Assembly: GCA_030549335.1 (NCBI GenBank)
Contig: CM060190.1
Span: forward strand, 67,346,118-67,410,117
From: Pontederia crassipes
Taxonomy: Eukaryota > Streptophyta > Magnoliopsida > Commelinales > Pontederiaceae
Length of the DNA stretch: 64,000 nt
Direction of reading: 5' to 3'
The translations under genes were made by a program, and so were the position numbers. The notes below the pieces were generated by a model, which made no database searches, had not been told where the DNA came from, and saw only the letters and a program-made list of their open reading frames with translations. Position 1 is the first letter of the stretch. Every line of letters starts with the position of its first letter. This document shows positions 49,330 through 62,549 of this stretch, one piece after another.

Positions 49330-49690
49330 TTTTCTTTTTTTTCAAGTTGATTAAAATAGTCTAAACTATTGTATTTTTTTTTAATTTGATCTTTTCGTCG
49401 ACTTCTATCAATGTTTTCGTTATCTTTAATTTTTTTCATTTATAAAAAGTCAAACATATCTCTCATAATTGCATAGGTCGAAACGAAAATATAAAATCAA
49501 AGAGAAAGATATTTTTACTTTTTATAAATAGAAAAAAATCAAATATAACGAAAAAATTGACAGAAGTTCACGGAAGAATTAAATTAAAAAAATTATGATA
49601 GTTTAGGAATTTAAAAAATAAGTTTATAATTTGAAGGTATGTGAAAAATCATGATAATTTATGTTTGGTTTATGAAAATAATTCTTTTCT
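49330..49690. mobile_element. AT-rich inverted-repeat element (family 1, copy D)
   Basis: Arms: TAATTTGATCTTTTCGTCGA...TTTTTTTCATTTATAAAAAG on the left, and TTTTTATAAATAGAAAAAAA...ATTAAAAAAATTATGATAGT on the right. TTTTTTTTCAAGTTGATTAA occurs at both ends as a direct repeat (about 49337 and 49690), which may reflect the insertion. Ends are approximate. Confidence 0.55.
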
Positions 49691-49699
49691 TTTTTTTCA

Positions 49700-52145
49700 A
49701 GTTGATTAAGATTCATGATCGGAAAAGAAAAAAGAATTGGCATTAAGACCTGTCCTTGAAACCCCTGGTCCATGCATGTTTGTATTTAGAATGAATCCAA
49801 GTGGAATATGACTCTAAATGCGGTAAGAAATTCACCCTAAAACAATTCATAGAAGCTGCAATCTACATTAGATCATGATTAGCTTGTTGCAGCAATCAAT
49901 TCCCATCCTTCACCATCCAAAGTCTCCTTCATTTTTTTAAGAAGTAGGGTTCGTTTTTTTTCAACGGTTGGATCAATTATTTTTTGAGTGGGACTTGTAG
50001 TTATCAAGCTACTAATTTAGTTCGAGATGTGAAAGTATAGGAATTGACTATTTTTTCGATATTGGATTACATGATATATTCTTTTTTATGAAATTTCAAG
50101 TTGCAATCACTTCACTTGATTTAATTGGTGTGTCTATTTTAATGGTGCATTAAGAGCTGTCGTTGCTGTGTTGTGTGCCGTGCAACGGTGTGATGTTGGA
50201 TGAGCCGACGGTCCCCTTGGGACATCTCACAGCCCTCATCAAAAAGGTTTTGGTACATATATAAAAGCCATGACCGGTCCCTGGTCTCTACTGTATTTTG
50301 CAATCTTGTCTTTAGTAAAATGCCACCAGGTCTTAAGTAAATTTTGAGTTAGAGTCTTTTTAATATGGAATTTTTTTATGGACGATGCACTCTTTAACAT
50401 CATGCGAATTAAGTCGTCAGCATAGTCTTTCAGACACCGAGTACTGATTATAAAAAAATAGCATTAGAAAATAAATAGATAGATAAGAGATAGATATTTC
50501 ACTCGCTAATCATGTGGTTGGAACAATAATTCATTTTTAAGTTGGGTAGACGAAAACGTTTCGAATTGAGTAATGAGAGTAGTTGCAACAAATACCATGT
50601 TGACAATAATGTACTCTGCTGAATATTTATCTATTAAAAAAAAATAGTTTGGTTGTAATAGATGAATAATTCGATTGTGGACTTAAAAAATATTATCATG
50701 ATACAAGATCAACTGGATTTCAATTTGTGATACCTAAAGGCGTGAGTACTTTATCTTTGGCGTCAAAAATAATTATAAATAACAAATATTTTTAAAAAAT
50801 TACGAAAATCTGTTATATTATTAAAAAAACAATTTCGACGACAACGATATAATAACTTGGTAATGAAAAGAAAATATAAAATCATTTAAAGATCATGTAC
50901 TCATATTCATCCGGCCGTTAATTTGATTAGTCTATTCAATTATCCTTTTACAATGGTTGAGATATGATTAGATAATGATTAAATTTAAATTTAAATCTAA
51001 CTATAATTGCTCTCCCTAATGTATTTGTTTTCTAACTATTATTCTACTCTACTCACATGTGCTATTTGTATACATCAAATTAATATTATCATGCATAAAC
51101 TCAATCGACTTAATATAATATTTGATAGCAATATAAATTACCTTTTTGCTACTGGATGATACATTGAATATTAACCCATTATAATATTTGCACACCCAAT
51201 ATGCATGTAGTAGTATCTTTCAAACATTTTGGACAATGAAATCATCCATCCACAAGGCTGAGGATTGTGACTATCTTCAGAAATGGATTGGTGAGTTTTT
51301 GTTTTATTATCCTATTTTGTTTTCCTACTCCCTATATAAATAATTTTTTTAGATTTGTGTTTGATTTTTTTCCCTTTTTACCATTTATGAAAGAACTTTG
51401 CCCATATCGCCCACATCCGAGAATCAAGAATGTAATCCAGATAGCTTTGAGTCTGCAAAAACTATTCTAAAATCTAACCGATCTAAAAAATCTATCTTAC
51501 CTAAAAAAATCGAATAAAAAATAAAAAAGAATTATGAGATCTAATATGATTTCAAATATTTTTTTAATAGTAGGTCATCATCTGAAAAAATCATCGGAGT
51601 CAATGGAGTCTGTTTCTATTTATTAATATCTATTTATGTAATTAATTTATAAGGAATCAATTTTTTATTATTAGTGCCATAGTTTTTATATAGTTTAATG
51701 TGTTCTAAACTCTAATTCAATAATTGTATCCTATATTAAATTATAAAATGAAATATGTTAATATTAATTTTAATTTATCGTATATTTTTTAAAATAATAT
51801 TCTACTAAAATAAAGGCCGAAAAAATCATTTGAAAACATCAACTTGTTTTTTTCTCTAAATAATCTTAAAGTGATTGTTGTATTTAAAAAATCGATCTAA
51901 AAAATATCAAATGATTTTTCTTTTAAATTGAAAAACGAAATCGACCTGAACTACTTTTACTCCAATCTCTACTGTATAATAAATGAATTGTCAACGTGGA
52001 TACTGCTAAAGAGATCGTGAATGCAATCCTTTCATATGAATTCCTCTTCGGTACGATGATGAATTTGAGCATATTCGATCCTAAAGAACTCGAATCAGAG
52101 TGCTTGAATATTGAATTAGTTGGATGATGATGATAATCATCATCT
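49700..52145. other. AT-rich intergenic DNA
   Basis: Nothing recognisable. A GC-richer patch at about 50155-50240 and a 67-codon frame at 51267-51470 have no family features. Confidence 0.5.
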
Positions 52146-52182
52146 CATAATAATAATAATAATAAGAAGAAGAAGAAGAAGG
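52146..52182. repeat. (AAT)n(AAG)n microsatellite
   Basis: About six ATA/AAT units run directly into five GAA units. Confidence 0.9.
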
Positions 52183-52227
52183 AGGTTAAGATTAAGTGAT
52201 AAGCAATTATAATATTTTCACTCATTT

Positions 52228-52712
52228 AGAGGCTGTTTCGATAAAGAATATTTTTTAGATAATACTATTTTTTATTTTAAAAAATTATGATATTTCAATG
52301 ACAAAATTTGTATTCTAACTCATCAAGAGAATTTTCTTATGACTCCAAACTATAAGTCATGGTTTAGTTCACGAATAAGTCGATTCGAATAGCGTCATTT
52401 AACCCATCGAATAACTTCTATTCCGCCTCACACATGCCGATTCCGTCTCACCGTTTGATTCGTCGAGCTGAAAGGGCATTTTTTACCCCATGTGTTATTG
52501 TTTTCTTCGCATTTGTCCGGATTAAGGCATATTCAACGTCATCGACTGAATACCGCAATCCGAAAATAGCACAACCAATAAGATTAAACATGCATAAAAA
52601 ATAGCATGCTTGTTGTCGATGATTATTCCTATTTCGCTTCATGTTTGGCAAAATTCGGACGATTAATATCTTATTCCGTGACTTATTATCGAATCAAACG
52701 ACACCTAAGAAG
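52228..52712. mobile_element. MITE-like element with short terminal inverted repeats
   Basis: The left end TTTAGAGGCTGTTTCGATAA and the reverse complement of the right end (TTAGGTGTCGTTTGATTCGA) are similar and resemble Tourist/Harbinger-type termini. The interior is non-coding. Boundaries are approximate. Confidence 0.4.
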
Positions 52713-52714
52713 AC

Positions 52715-54640
52715 AAGTATAAACATAAATTGGTAATTGTCTTGCTAAAAAAATTTATTAACCTTATTCTAAGGGGTGTTTGATTATTTTATGATGAATT
52801 AAGAGAGATTCTCATTCTATAATTCAATCCAAACAGCTCCTTTAACAAATAGTGCATTTAATTTTTCATCGGACCACTGGCAATAAAAAAGATGTAGTAA
52901 ACGAACACGCAAACTTGTGCGCAAAAAAAAAACAATGGAGCAATTTTACATCTCACACGTACAAAAAAACGGGGGTTGTTGAGGAATTTATTATAACGGT
53001 AAGTATAATAATTAAATTTAGTTTAAATTTCATACATATCGTGTTTTGGCACACGTGAACAAGGCGTTTAATTCGGCGGTGCAGATGAGTGCACGCGTGG
53101 GCGTCATCGGACACCTACGGGCTGTAGTTGTCAGTGGTACGGTACGGTAAAAAGCGGTATCGGTGTCGTTTTATGTGGTTTTAACCTTTTTAACGCCCGA
53201 TATCTCGGGAGTGGTGTCGGTGGTGGTGTCATTTTTTTTTTCTTAAGATTTTTTTTTTCATGGGGGAAGATGGGAATCCGATGCTGAGATCGGAAAAGGT
53301 GACAATTTTTCCCATCTAATTTCATGATTAACTATGTTAAAAGTAAAGTCGAAGTTACTAATGTTCATTAAATTTAAGATGTATTTTGACTAATCTGATA
53401 TATTGATATTAAAAGACAACAATTTCGATATTATCGTAACAATCCAATAAATAATCCACCGCCAGAAAGTTTATGCCTACTTAAATATTAAATAAGGGTG
53501 TTAAATTTGATTTTAATGTGATTCCATCCATATTAATTACGGACAATCGTTTCGGATATTGAGGCGATAGTTGGAAAAAAAGTGATCTGAAAATATAATT
53601 TACGAAACTCGATGATTTATATATTTTAGAAAAAATAAAAAAAAATTTGTGAACAAAAATAGTGGCATATGTCCTTTGGACTCCAGCTCCTTGATGTCGG
53701 TATCCGCAACTATTATTTTCAGAAATATTTTATGTCACTCATTTTTCCTCGATTTAATTTAATACATTTTTGGATGGACAAAATGAGCATGCTGGAGTAG
53801 TGTTGACATTGTATATATTTTAACCTAAAATTACTAGTTATTTAAATTCAAAGTAAAATTATAATTTTTTTGAACCAAAATTATTAATAAAATCAACGGT
53901 GTTGCAGTGGGCTTAACCACAAAGAATAATAAAATATAATCCAACGGAGAGAGAGAACTTAATATATATATATATATATATGTCGTGAAATATTCAAAAT
54001 TTAAGAAATACAACAATTAGGGAGCGTATAACAAATCAATCTAGATGTTAGATAGAAGGATGTTCTTAGAATTGCATATCACTTCCATATGTGACTCATC
54101 TATAAAATTATAAATGCATATTACTTGTATTACTCGTTCTATTTCATTCACACTCTTTTTTCTTATTTTCTTTATCTATAATAATGCATTAGTAGATTTT
54201 ATATATATATATATATATAATGTTTTTATTTCTTATCTTTTACACTATCATATCTTCATCCAATAATTTACGATTGAATCTCTTAAATAATTTATCACAA
54301 TTAGATGGAGATCAAATGATGAAAAAAATAAGAAAGAAGATGAGGTAGGAAGCACCTTCATTTTATCTAATATTATATATAATAATAAAGTTCTTTTAAC
54401 AATATTTTCTTTGTAACAATCACGTGGATGCTATAAATTTAATATCTATGATAATTAAAAAAGTAACAATCTAATCTAGTAATTTGGTAATAATATAAAA
54501 ATAATTGGTAAATTCATCAATTATCCGATCAAAAGTCCATTTCACTGTTGTCTTGTCTATTCAAATGTGTCTTTTTTCCCTTAAGGTTTAGGTTCGAAAC
54601 TAGTGATTGTCCATTTGGTCTTTTTTTCTTCCATTTAACT
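52715..54640. other. AT-rich intergenic DNA with TA microsatellites
   Basis: (TA)n tracts at 53962-53981 and 54200-54219. A GC-richer block at about 53060-53230 has CGGTA/GGTGTCG words but no product. No gene seen. Confidence 0.5.
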
Positions 54641-54647
54641 TTTATAA

Positions 54648-55236
54648 TAGATACAAATTATTTTATTATCATAATAAATAATTTGGAGGCACATTATGTT
54701 AATTATTATGAAAAATATTATTTGTCTCTTAAATTATGTATTTATTTAATTATTATCGTCATATATTACTTATTATTAATCTTTAGAGTATTATCGTATT
54801 GCATAGTCAAGTATAATAATATATTTCATAACCTTTTTGTCTCAATTAACTTATATTGTATAATTTCATAATAAGTGTCATTTATATATCATTAAGAGAA
54901 TATATCATGATCCCATTATTTAAATATGCTAGCACAAATTTTTTTATTTTAATTTATTACAATAATAAATTATATGGAGCATATTATACTAACTATCATG
55001 AAAATATTATGTCTATCTTTTATATTGTACATTTTTCCTTATTATATATTTAATAAAGTAGTATTACATTGCATAACAAAATAGAATAAGTATATTTAAT
55101 AACTATATTTTGTCCCAATTAGTTTAAATTGTATAATTTCATGGTAAAATTAATTTATTTATATCATTAGGAGAATATATTTTATGATCATGCACTTAAT
55201 CTTGATTTTATAATCTCATTTCATGCTTAAAATATG
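54648..55236. repeat. Two tandem diverged ~280-bp repeats
   Basis: Unit 1 (54648-54928) and unit 2 (54929-55236) share, in order, a CACAAATT/ACAAATTATT start, GGAGCAYATTAT..TAAYTATYATGAAAA, a TTGCATA segment, TGTCYCAATTA, TTGTATAATTTCAT and TATATCATTARGAGAATATAT. The start of a third unit may follow at 55237. AT-rich and non-coding. Confidence 0.6.
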
Positions 55237-55779
55237 TATACGTAAGTTTTTTTATTTATAATTAAAGTCGATATGATTTTGGAAGTTAAAACTAATACTT
55301 TTATATTATTATTAGAGTTATGTTGCGACCCATCCAATATTTAGTCTTGCGGAACACTTTTTTATGTGATCTGAAGTTGTGATTTGTATCAAGCTGCCTT
55401 TCGCTATCCACATAATTACACGATTAGGAAGTAGATGACAACAAATTAGTTAGTTGGTGTTTCAATTCGGGGAGAACAATATTATTTGAAAGAGTGCTTA
55501 ATGTGACATCAACATCTGTCTAATTGATTCGGATTAATCTGCCAAGGAAATCGTCAGCACACGCACACACATGCATCCCTCCGAAATTGTCTAAAATTTG
55601 TATAGTTTTTGAATGAAAAATTCGTTTAAATATTGCAAATAACCCAACAAAATAATGGTTGATTAGTCAAATTGTATACAAAATCGATGGAAGCTAGTAG
55701 TACTAAATTCTGTCATTAGATTCGTCGATTTAATTAGAGTTAATCGTTAATCATGCGTTAATATGATGAGAAAAAAAAT

Positions 55780-56155
55780 GATTATTTTCTAAATCACCTT
55801 TAAATTATCACGATTTATCATATGTAATATCAAATTACGAACTTATTTTTTGAAATATCCGAATTATCGTAATTTTTTTAATTTGATCATTTCATTAATT
55901 TCTGTCAACTTTTTTATTATATTCAATTTTTTCATTTATAAAAAAATTAAAATATCCCTTGAAGTTATAAAGATCGAAGATATTTTTTACTTTTGATAAG
56001 TGAAAAAAATTGAAGATAACGAAAAAAGTTAATAAAAATTGATGAAATGGTTAAATTAAAAAAATTATGATAGTTTAAGAATAAAAAAAATAAATTTATA
56101 ATTTGAAGTTAGATGTTAAAAATTATAATAATTTAGAGGTAATTTATGAAAATAA
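55780..56155. mobile_element. AT-rich inverted-repeat element (family 1, copy E)
   Basis: Left arm: ATTATTTTCTAAATCACCTT, TAAATTATCACGATTT, ATTTTTTTAATTTGATCATT. The right arm reads its reverse complement: GGTTAAATTAAAAAAATTAT, AATTTAGAGGTAATTTATGA, AAATAAT. Arms are about 150 bp around a short AT-rich core. This is the clearest small copy of the family. No clear target duplication can be picked in the flanking A-runs. Confidence 0.68.
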
Positions 56156-56159
56156 TTCA

Positions 56160-59100
56160 AAAGAAAAAAAAAACATGGACGTCATCGTACGCGTAAGATT
56201 GGAAACATCCGAGAGGAGGAGTAGGACCGGCTCGTTTTGGAGGCAGTATCAACTAGCAAGGGAATAAATAAGCCATTGATTGATGCCCTTCGTCATCAAG
56301 GAGGCTTAGTTGTTAGTAGTAAATCTCACAATTAATGATGCTCTCTAACCTACCACTATGTGACGTTTTTTTTATTTCAGTTTTCTTTTTTTTTTCCTTT
56401 ATAGAAAAGAATGGAGAGATGAGAGGAAAGAAGTAAAAGGATGATTGGGTTAGGTTAAAAAAAGGTGAGCAAGGGTGAAGTGGACGTCACCCCATCACTT
56501 GGAATGGAAAATTGACTATGAGGATAAATTTACTAAAATGAAGGACAGTAGAAATTAAAAGATGAAAAGAATAAAGTTGGAGTACGATCACACAAGTCAG
56601 TACCTACATAATATTTTTCTTAAGTAATTTGTTGCAATATATTTCCCTCACATCGAGGCGATCCGTTAAAGTTCCTTCCTCTTGTGGAACTAAGTTATAA
56701 TTTTTCTCTCTCTAACAATTGTAATTTCACGTTCTAAATGAGTAGTTAAATTCGAACTCTATTTGGATAAGGTAGAGCGATATAACAGGTAAAAATAGTT
56801 ATAATAGATTAATACATTTTAATAAATTATATTTAATAAAATATTTAGATTTTAAATAAAATAATAGGTAATAAATACTATTATATTAATTATTTATAAT
56901 ATTTATCTTATATTAAATAAAAAATTTAATTTACATAAGAAAGATGAAAAAAATGGTAAAAGAAAAAATAATTTATAAAAAAATGAAACCAAAGAAAAAG
57001 GAAAAACTTAATGGAACAAGGACAAACTAAATCACATGACATTGCTTTTAAGTTAATTAACGTGCCTTCATTTCACCTCGAGAATTAAACTGCATTGAGA
57101 CATTTGACAAACTTTAGCTGTCAAGTGCCCCTAGATGAAATCATATAATTTTTTTAAGGAAGGATGAAATATAACTATTTGAATAAGGTGTAAAAGAACA
57201 CAACAATAAATGATATATTAAAAGAACTAAATTTTTTTATAAATTAAGTGAACTTATTCAATAAAAATGAAATTTTAAATAGGAAACAATTCTGAATACA
57301 TCTTATTAGAAATAATACATGATATTTCATAATATGTATGTCCTAAAATCTAATGGGGTCAGTTGAGTTGACACATTGCTAACAATGTAGGTCTGCCACT
57401 GCTTTAGATGGCATCAATTCATGCATGATAATCCAAACTAAGATTTTTTTAATACTTATTGTTCATCCTAAATTATTTTTTTGAAGCGCATTTACATGGA
57501 ATTCATGCCCATTCAAAAAAGTTCAAAATTTATGACTATCCAGTGCAATTTTAACTTTCACTCCATTGCATATATTAAATATTCAGAAACTGCCATCGAA
57601 TGACCGATAAATTGCATTTCAACAGTCGAATCTTGGAAGGAAAAAAGTTGTCCGGATTAATTAATTAAATCATGGTTCCGAGAGAGGGAATGAAAAAAGG
57701 GAGACGTGATTGTATTAAAAGTTCTTACAATATACATCCCTTGGAGCGGCGTGTTCATGATCCAATCATGTGCAATGATATCCTTAAAATTTATTGGCGA
57801 AATCTAAATTAGTACTTGACATATCGTCGTGAGAGGTACACAACATGCATGCACACAACCGGCTCACTCGGCCAGTTCTAGTCGACGAATCCAAAAAGGA
57901 AGGTCACGTCGCCCCCACGCTATATATATATATATTAATTTAACGAAAGTGTCCTCTAATTAAACAGGGATAAGGGGGAAGAATGATAGAAAGAATGAAG
58001 GTAATTGAATCATGAGCTAGAGGAGTTGAAATTATTATTGAATAGTTTCCTTCTACTTTAATTTCGGTTAAACTAGGTAAAAGAGATAAATTTGAACCTA
58101 AATAATTGATTCACACTTCCACCTTAGATTGTGATCTAATGGCTAATAAGATAGGATGCAGAGTATCGCCAATTTAAATTATATATATTATGAGATCGAC
58201 ATTGGAACATGCAAAAAGAATGTGGAAGTCATTTTAGTAGTAACCTTTTTTTTTCTAAAACACTATTATAATAAAAATAATAATAATCCAGCTTGCATGG
58301 ATATGGACTTGTCTCTCTGTCGCCTCCTCTTATGAATTGAAAAAGATAAATCATACATAAAATACTATAAATAATTACAGTATTTCATTTATAGTATTTT
58401 TGTCATTAACATCTGTTCGAGATGTACATTAATATTACAAATGGATTCCAATGGAACTTAACTCAAATTAACCACAAATTGTCATTTCATGCGGAAGGTT
58501 TGGTTAAACTCACCATTATTTAATTATAATACAAAGGTAATCATTTCACAGCAGCTCAAAGGTGTTGCACTAGTGGTCAGGCTCATTACTAGTGAAATAG
58601 TTCTTTCTATTTAGTAGTAATTTAATTTATCAAATTTGTAATATTTATAATAATAACTATGGATTATAAGGATCCTGGGGCTGCGTTTGATTAGCAAAAT
58701 ATGCTTTCATGAATTTCTGTCTTTTTTTCACTTCTTTTTTTCTTTCTTTTCTTTTTTTTTGCATATATATTATTTATCAATACATTATTATTCAGTTTAT
58801 AAACTAAATTATAAATATTTCATCAATTATAAATTATTTAGTTATAATAAGTAAAAATATTTTATTAATGATTTAAAATATTTTGCTTAGTATTATAGCA
58901 TAATAAAATTATAAAATATTCATATTAATTAGTCGAATTGATGTAAATGTTATATTAATTACATATATTGTATTATAATACTAATTATATACAATTAATC
59001 TAAAATATTATATTTATTATTAGCAAATTTTATTAATGAAAATGTTTAATTGTTTTAGAAAAGAATATATTATATTTGGATCTTAAGATTTATGTAAATT

Positions 59101-59750
59101 TTAAATAAATAATACATATAATATTTGAATTTTTTTACAATTATATATCTCATAAAAAAATAAATTATATTTTTAATTCTTACTTTTTATTCAAACTCTC
59201 ACTAAAATTTATCTATCAAATCATCTTTAAAAATTCTCCTAGTTACATTTTTCATACAAACATCAACTAAAAATTTTCCATCTAATTGATTAGTTGTCGG
59301 AACTAAATGAGAACTTAAAGTTGTGATAAAAAACAGTAAATATCCATTCCTAATTTCAAGAACTAAATCTTATTTCCACATCAAATCCTAAATTAAGGAA
59401 ATCAGTCACGTGCATCTTTTAAATTGATTTTTATTTTCACCATTTAATTTATTAAATTTCAACTTTATCTTTTACTATGATTTGAAAAAAAAAATATTGA
59501 AAGAAAAAATATAGTTTCAAATTAAAACATAAAAGACAACTAGCATTGCATTATTTAAGTTTTAAGGTAACTTTTTGTCTCAAATAATAAAGAAAGGTAC
59601 ATAAATGTAATCAGAGAAATAAAAATTAACAGAAAATTGATGGCTAGATAAAGTGGACAACTTTAAATGGTTAACTTAATTCGGAGATTGAAGTGAAAAT
59701 AGGTAGGTAAATGTGAATAACCCTGTCAAAAGTTTAATATACTTTGATAT
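56160..59750. other. AT-rich intergenic DNA
   Basis: No coding signal. A GC-richer promoter-like patch (about 57840-57940, ending in CCCACGCTATATATATATAT) has no recognisable gene next to it. Purine-rich runs lie near 56400-56480. Confidence 0.45.
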
Positions 59751-59751
59751 A

Positions 59752-59806
<55 letters not shown>
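59752..59806. repeat. (CT)n(TA)n compound microsatellite
   Basis: About a dozen CT units run directly into about fifteen TA units. Confidence 0.93.
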
Positions 59807-59809
<3 letters not shown>

Positions 59810-60247
59810 TTTTATTTTCCCAATTCCTTCTCTTAACAAGTTAACACTTTAGAATTTATTTTCCCTTTTTTAAATTTCGTGTTAATGTTTTCGTCTTTTT
59901 TTTGGTAAATTATTATTATTTCTTGATATTACTATTCCAAGGAAAGTTCTAAAAAAATGGATTAATTGGACATGATTTATTCGACTCCTATTCCCAGAAT
60001 TTTACTCTTTTCGGGTTTTAACGCTGAATTTTACTCATTTCCAATTCATCAATCCGGTTCGTTTCTTAAAAAAAAATTGTTTTTTTTTTCTATGGATACA
60101 AACAACTTCACGAAGCTACAATATAAATCGTTGTAGGTTGAAGAACATGCAGAAAGCATGCGAATTGTCTCCCATTACCCTCAGATCCTCATATTGTACG
60201 TGTGCTGTAAAGAACAACGTTTGTGTGTTTTATATATTTAAGTTTTA

Positions 60248-60600
60248 GTGGATCTGCATGGTAAGACAGTGAAGAAGAATCAGGAATGTTGTGTGTCCAC
60301 CACACCACAACCAGCAGGGGCGGCAGCAGCAGGAGGAGGAGGAGGAGGACGACGACGAGCAGTGATGAGTGCAGGCATTAATGGAGCCCCAACGTGCTTC
60401 ATAAAAAGGACATTGAAGGCAGGCAGATCGAGATCAATAGCATCCACGCATGGCGACGTGGTCCCTTAGATTGTCTTGTCCACCTGCATCTGAAGATCTT
60501 GACTCTTCTGTCGACCACCAATTATTTGATCTTGATCCAACAAGAACATATCCAACATCGTGCCGATCCTCGTCTCCAATTATATCCTCATCGCTCTCTT
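60248..60600. other. GC-rich island with triplet repeats; gene status unknown
   Basis: Contains GGC/AGC/GGA/CGA triplets (60310-60360) downstream of a TATATATTTAAG motif at about 60230. The longest plus frame (60248-60469) begins with GTG. Its first in-frame ATG leaves only 34 codons (MSAGINGAPTCFIKRTLKAG...). I recognise no family. It could be a small gene, a transcribed leader or a captured fragment. Confidence 0.25.
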
Positions 60601-60606
60601 GATATT

Positions 60607-60828
60607 ATTAGGGGCTGTTGGGTTAGTAGAATAATACGTAGAATAGGCTTTATTCTTCTTATTCTTGTCGAACACTCCACTTATTCTCAATAATCATTAG
60701 GGGTAAAATTGGTATTGAAAAAAGTTAATCCATGTAAACAGTAAAAATGAAGAGAAAAATAATTCTAATCACTAGATTAAATGAAGTTTATTGTGTGAAT
60801 GATAAATAGAAGCCAAACAACCCCTAAT
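60607..60828. mobile_element. Tourist-like MITE 1 of a cluster
   Basis: Left end TTAGGGGCTGTTGGGTTAG and right end GCCAAACAACCCCTAA are imperfect terminal inverted repeats of the GGGGYTGTTTGG type. The flanking TTA/TAA fits a three-base target site. About 220 bp, non-coding. Confidence 0.6.
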
Positions 60829-60836
60829 TAGTTGAC

Positions 60837-61068
60837 GTTTGATTGGGGGTTAATAGATGAAATATGAATATTTTATTATGCAAAAAGTACAATGGGGCAA
60901 ATTATCATTTTTTTAAAAAAAATAATTTTGTAAATAGAGAAAATATGGGAGTTAACATATTCTTTACTATAAGTGGAATAGAGATAATCTAGTGTAAACT
61001 TTAAAAATTGGTTAATCGGATGAGTTATATGTATTAACCCAATGCAGAGTTAACTCCCAATCAAACGG
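60837..61068. mobile_element. MITE 2 of the cluster
   Basis: Ends CGTTTGATTGGGGGTTAA and TTAACTCCCAATCAAACG are inverted repeats with one mismatch over about 17 bases. About 230 bp, no coding capacity. Confidence 0.65.
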
Positions 61069-61075
61069 GGCAGGG

Positions 61076-61348
61076 CGTCGTTTGATTGAAGAATAAACGA
61101 TGGAATATTTCGTTATTCCGAGAATATAACCAAACATCATCGGGAGTAGACTTAAATCGGTCAAACTTTGATTTTGTAGAAACCATATTGAAAAATGAAA
61201 TACCACTATGTTTATTCTTGTTGGTTTCTTGTTGGCAATTACAACGTATTCCACCCATAAAGCGGAATAAAAAAATTGTCACACGAATATCATATTCCTT
61301 AAGAATAAAAATTAATATTCCTTATAACTTATTCTCTATTCAAACGCC
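61076..61348. mobile_element. MITE 3 of the cluster
   Basis: Left end CGTTTGATTGAAGAATAA and right end TTATTCTCTATTCAAACG are imperfect inverted repeats. The interior has repeated GGAATA/TATTCC words. About 270 bp. Confidence 0.6.
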
Positions 61349-61349
61349 T

Positions 61350-62545
61350 TACTGATTTAATAAGCGAATAACGATTTGGTAACGAATAACGTATGATGAT
61401 TACGATTAGAGGTTATAACAAATAAATATTTAATTTATGTTTGATAGACTTTAAGAGTAGAATTGATGAATATAAAATGACATACGATAAAATATTCAAT
61501 TTAAGCACTATACAAATTATATTATAATACAATAAATAAATTATTTATATCTTAATTAAATGAAAAAAATCTTACAACTAATTATTTTGTTAAAATATGT
61601 AGAAATTATATTCACAATAAATTTTATATAGTGTACCCATAATATAAAATATTAATTATTAAATAATTTTTATTCATTGTTAACTATAAATCATTTGTAA
61701 TTAATTAAACATGAATATAAAAAATATAGTTAAATGATGATAAAATATAAATGAAAAAAAAATAAGATAAGTTGAAAAAGAAATAATGCATTTGAATAAG
61801 AGTAAAATTGTAAAAAATTATAAGTCGACAAACGTTAATAAAAATAAATTTTCACTGTTTTCATATGAAACACTAAGTGCTAATTTTTTTTGTCATTTAC
61901 TAAAAAAAATTAGCGTTTGAATTAAACGTTGCTAAACAGAGCCTAAGAAATTTAAATGTCATGTCTCTGATAAATTAAAATTTAGATGAAGGACAAATGA
62001 ATAATTTTTTAAGGGCAAGATTATTATCGTTTCATTTTTATCTCACTTAGTGTTAGTAATAATTTTCAGAGTGACAATAATGTTATTTATATAGACCCCA
62101 TATAAGGATTCAAGGGAGATTCAGACTCACGGTGGAGCTTTCAGAACAAAATTCAGGATTTATTTAATTTATGAGTTAAAAAATTAATTTAATTTCATAT
62201 ATTAAAATAAATGTCATAATTTTTGGAAATCACTGGAGTCCCTCGCCAAAGTAATATAAATTTAATCCTATTCTGAATTTAATTTTTCTGAGTAATAATA
62301 TTTTGTCATCGTGTTTTTTTTGTGTATTCTTCGATTTATATATTTTTTTCTCGCACTAAATTTTATTTAGATCAATTTCTTTTTAAATATATTTTGTCCC
62401 TTTTGGTGAATATTACAGGTGGATCTCAATAGGAACGTGTATAAAATTATAAATAGCACTTGCGCACAAACATACAACCGAGATGCTCATTCGTGGAGAC
62501 ATCAATGTGTCAATTCTTGAAGTAAATTTTCGTGTAAAAAAATAA
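61350..62545. other. AT-rich intergenic DNA
   Basis: GTTGCTAAACAGAGCC near 61928-61943 looks like one end of another Tourist-like MITE; I could not place its partner. Otherwise nothing seen. Confidence 0.4.
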
Positions 62546-62549
62546 GGAG

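Noticed and set aside
60248-60469. 73-codon plus ORF as a confirmed gene
   Set aside because: No ATG until the last third, triplet-repeat composition, no recognised family; kept only as an uncertain GC-rich island.
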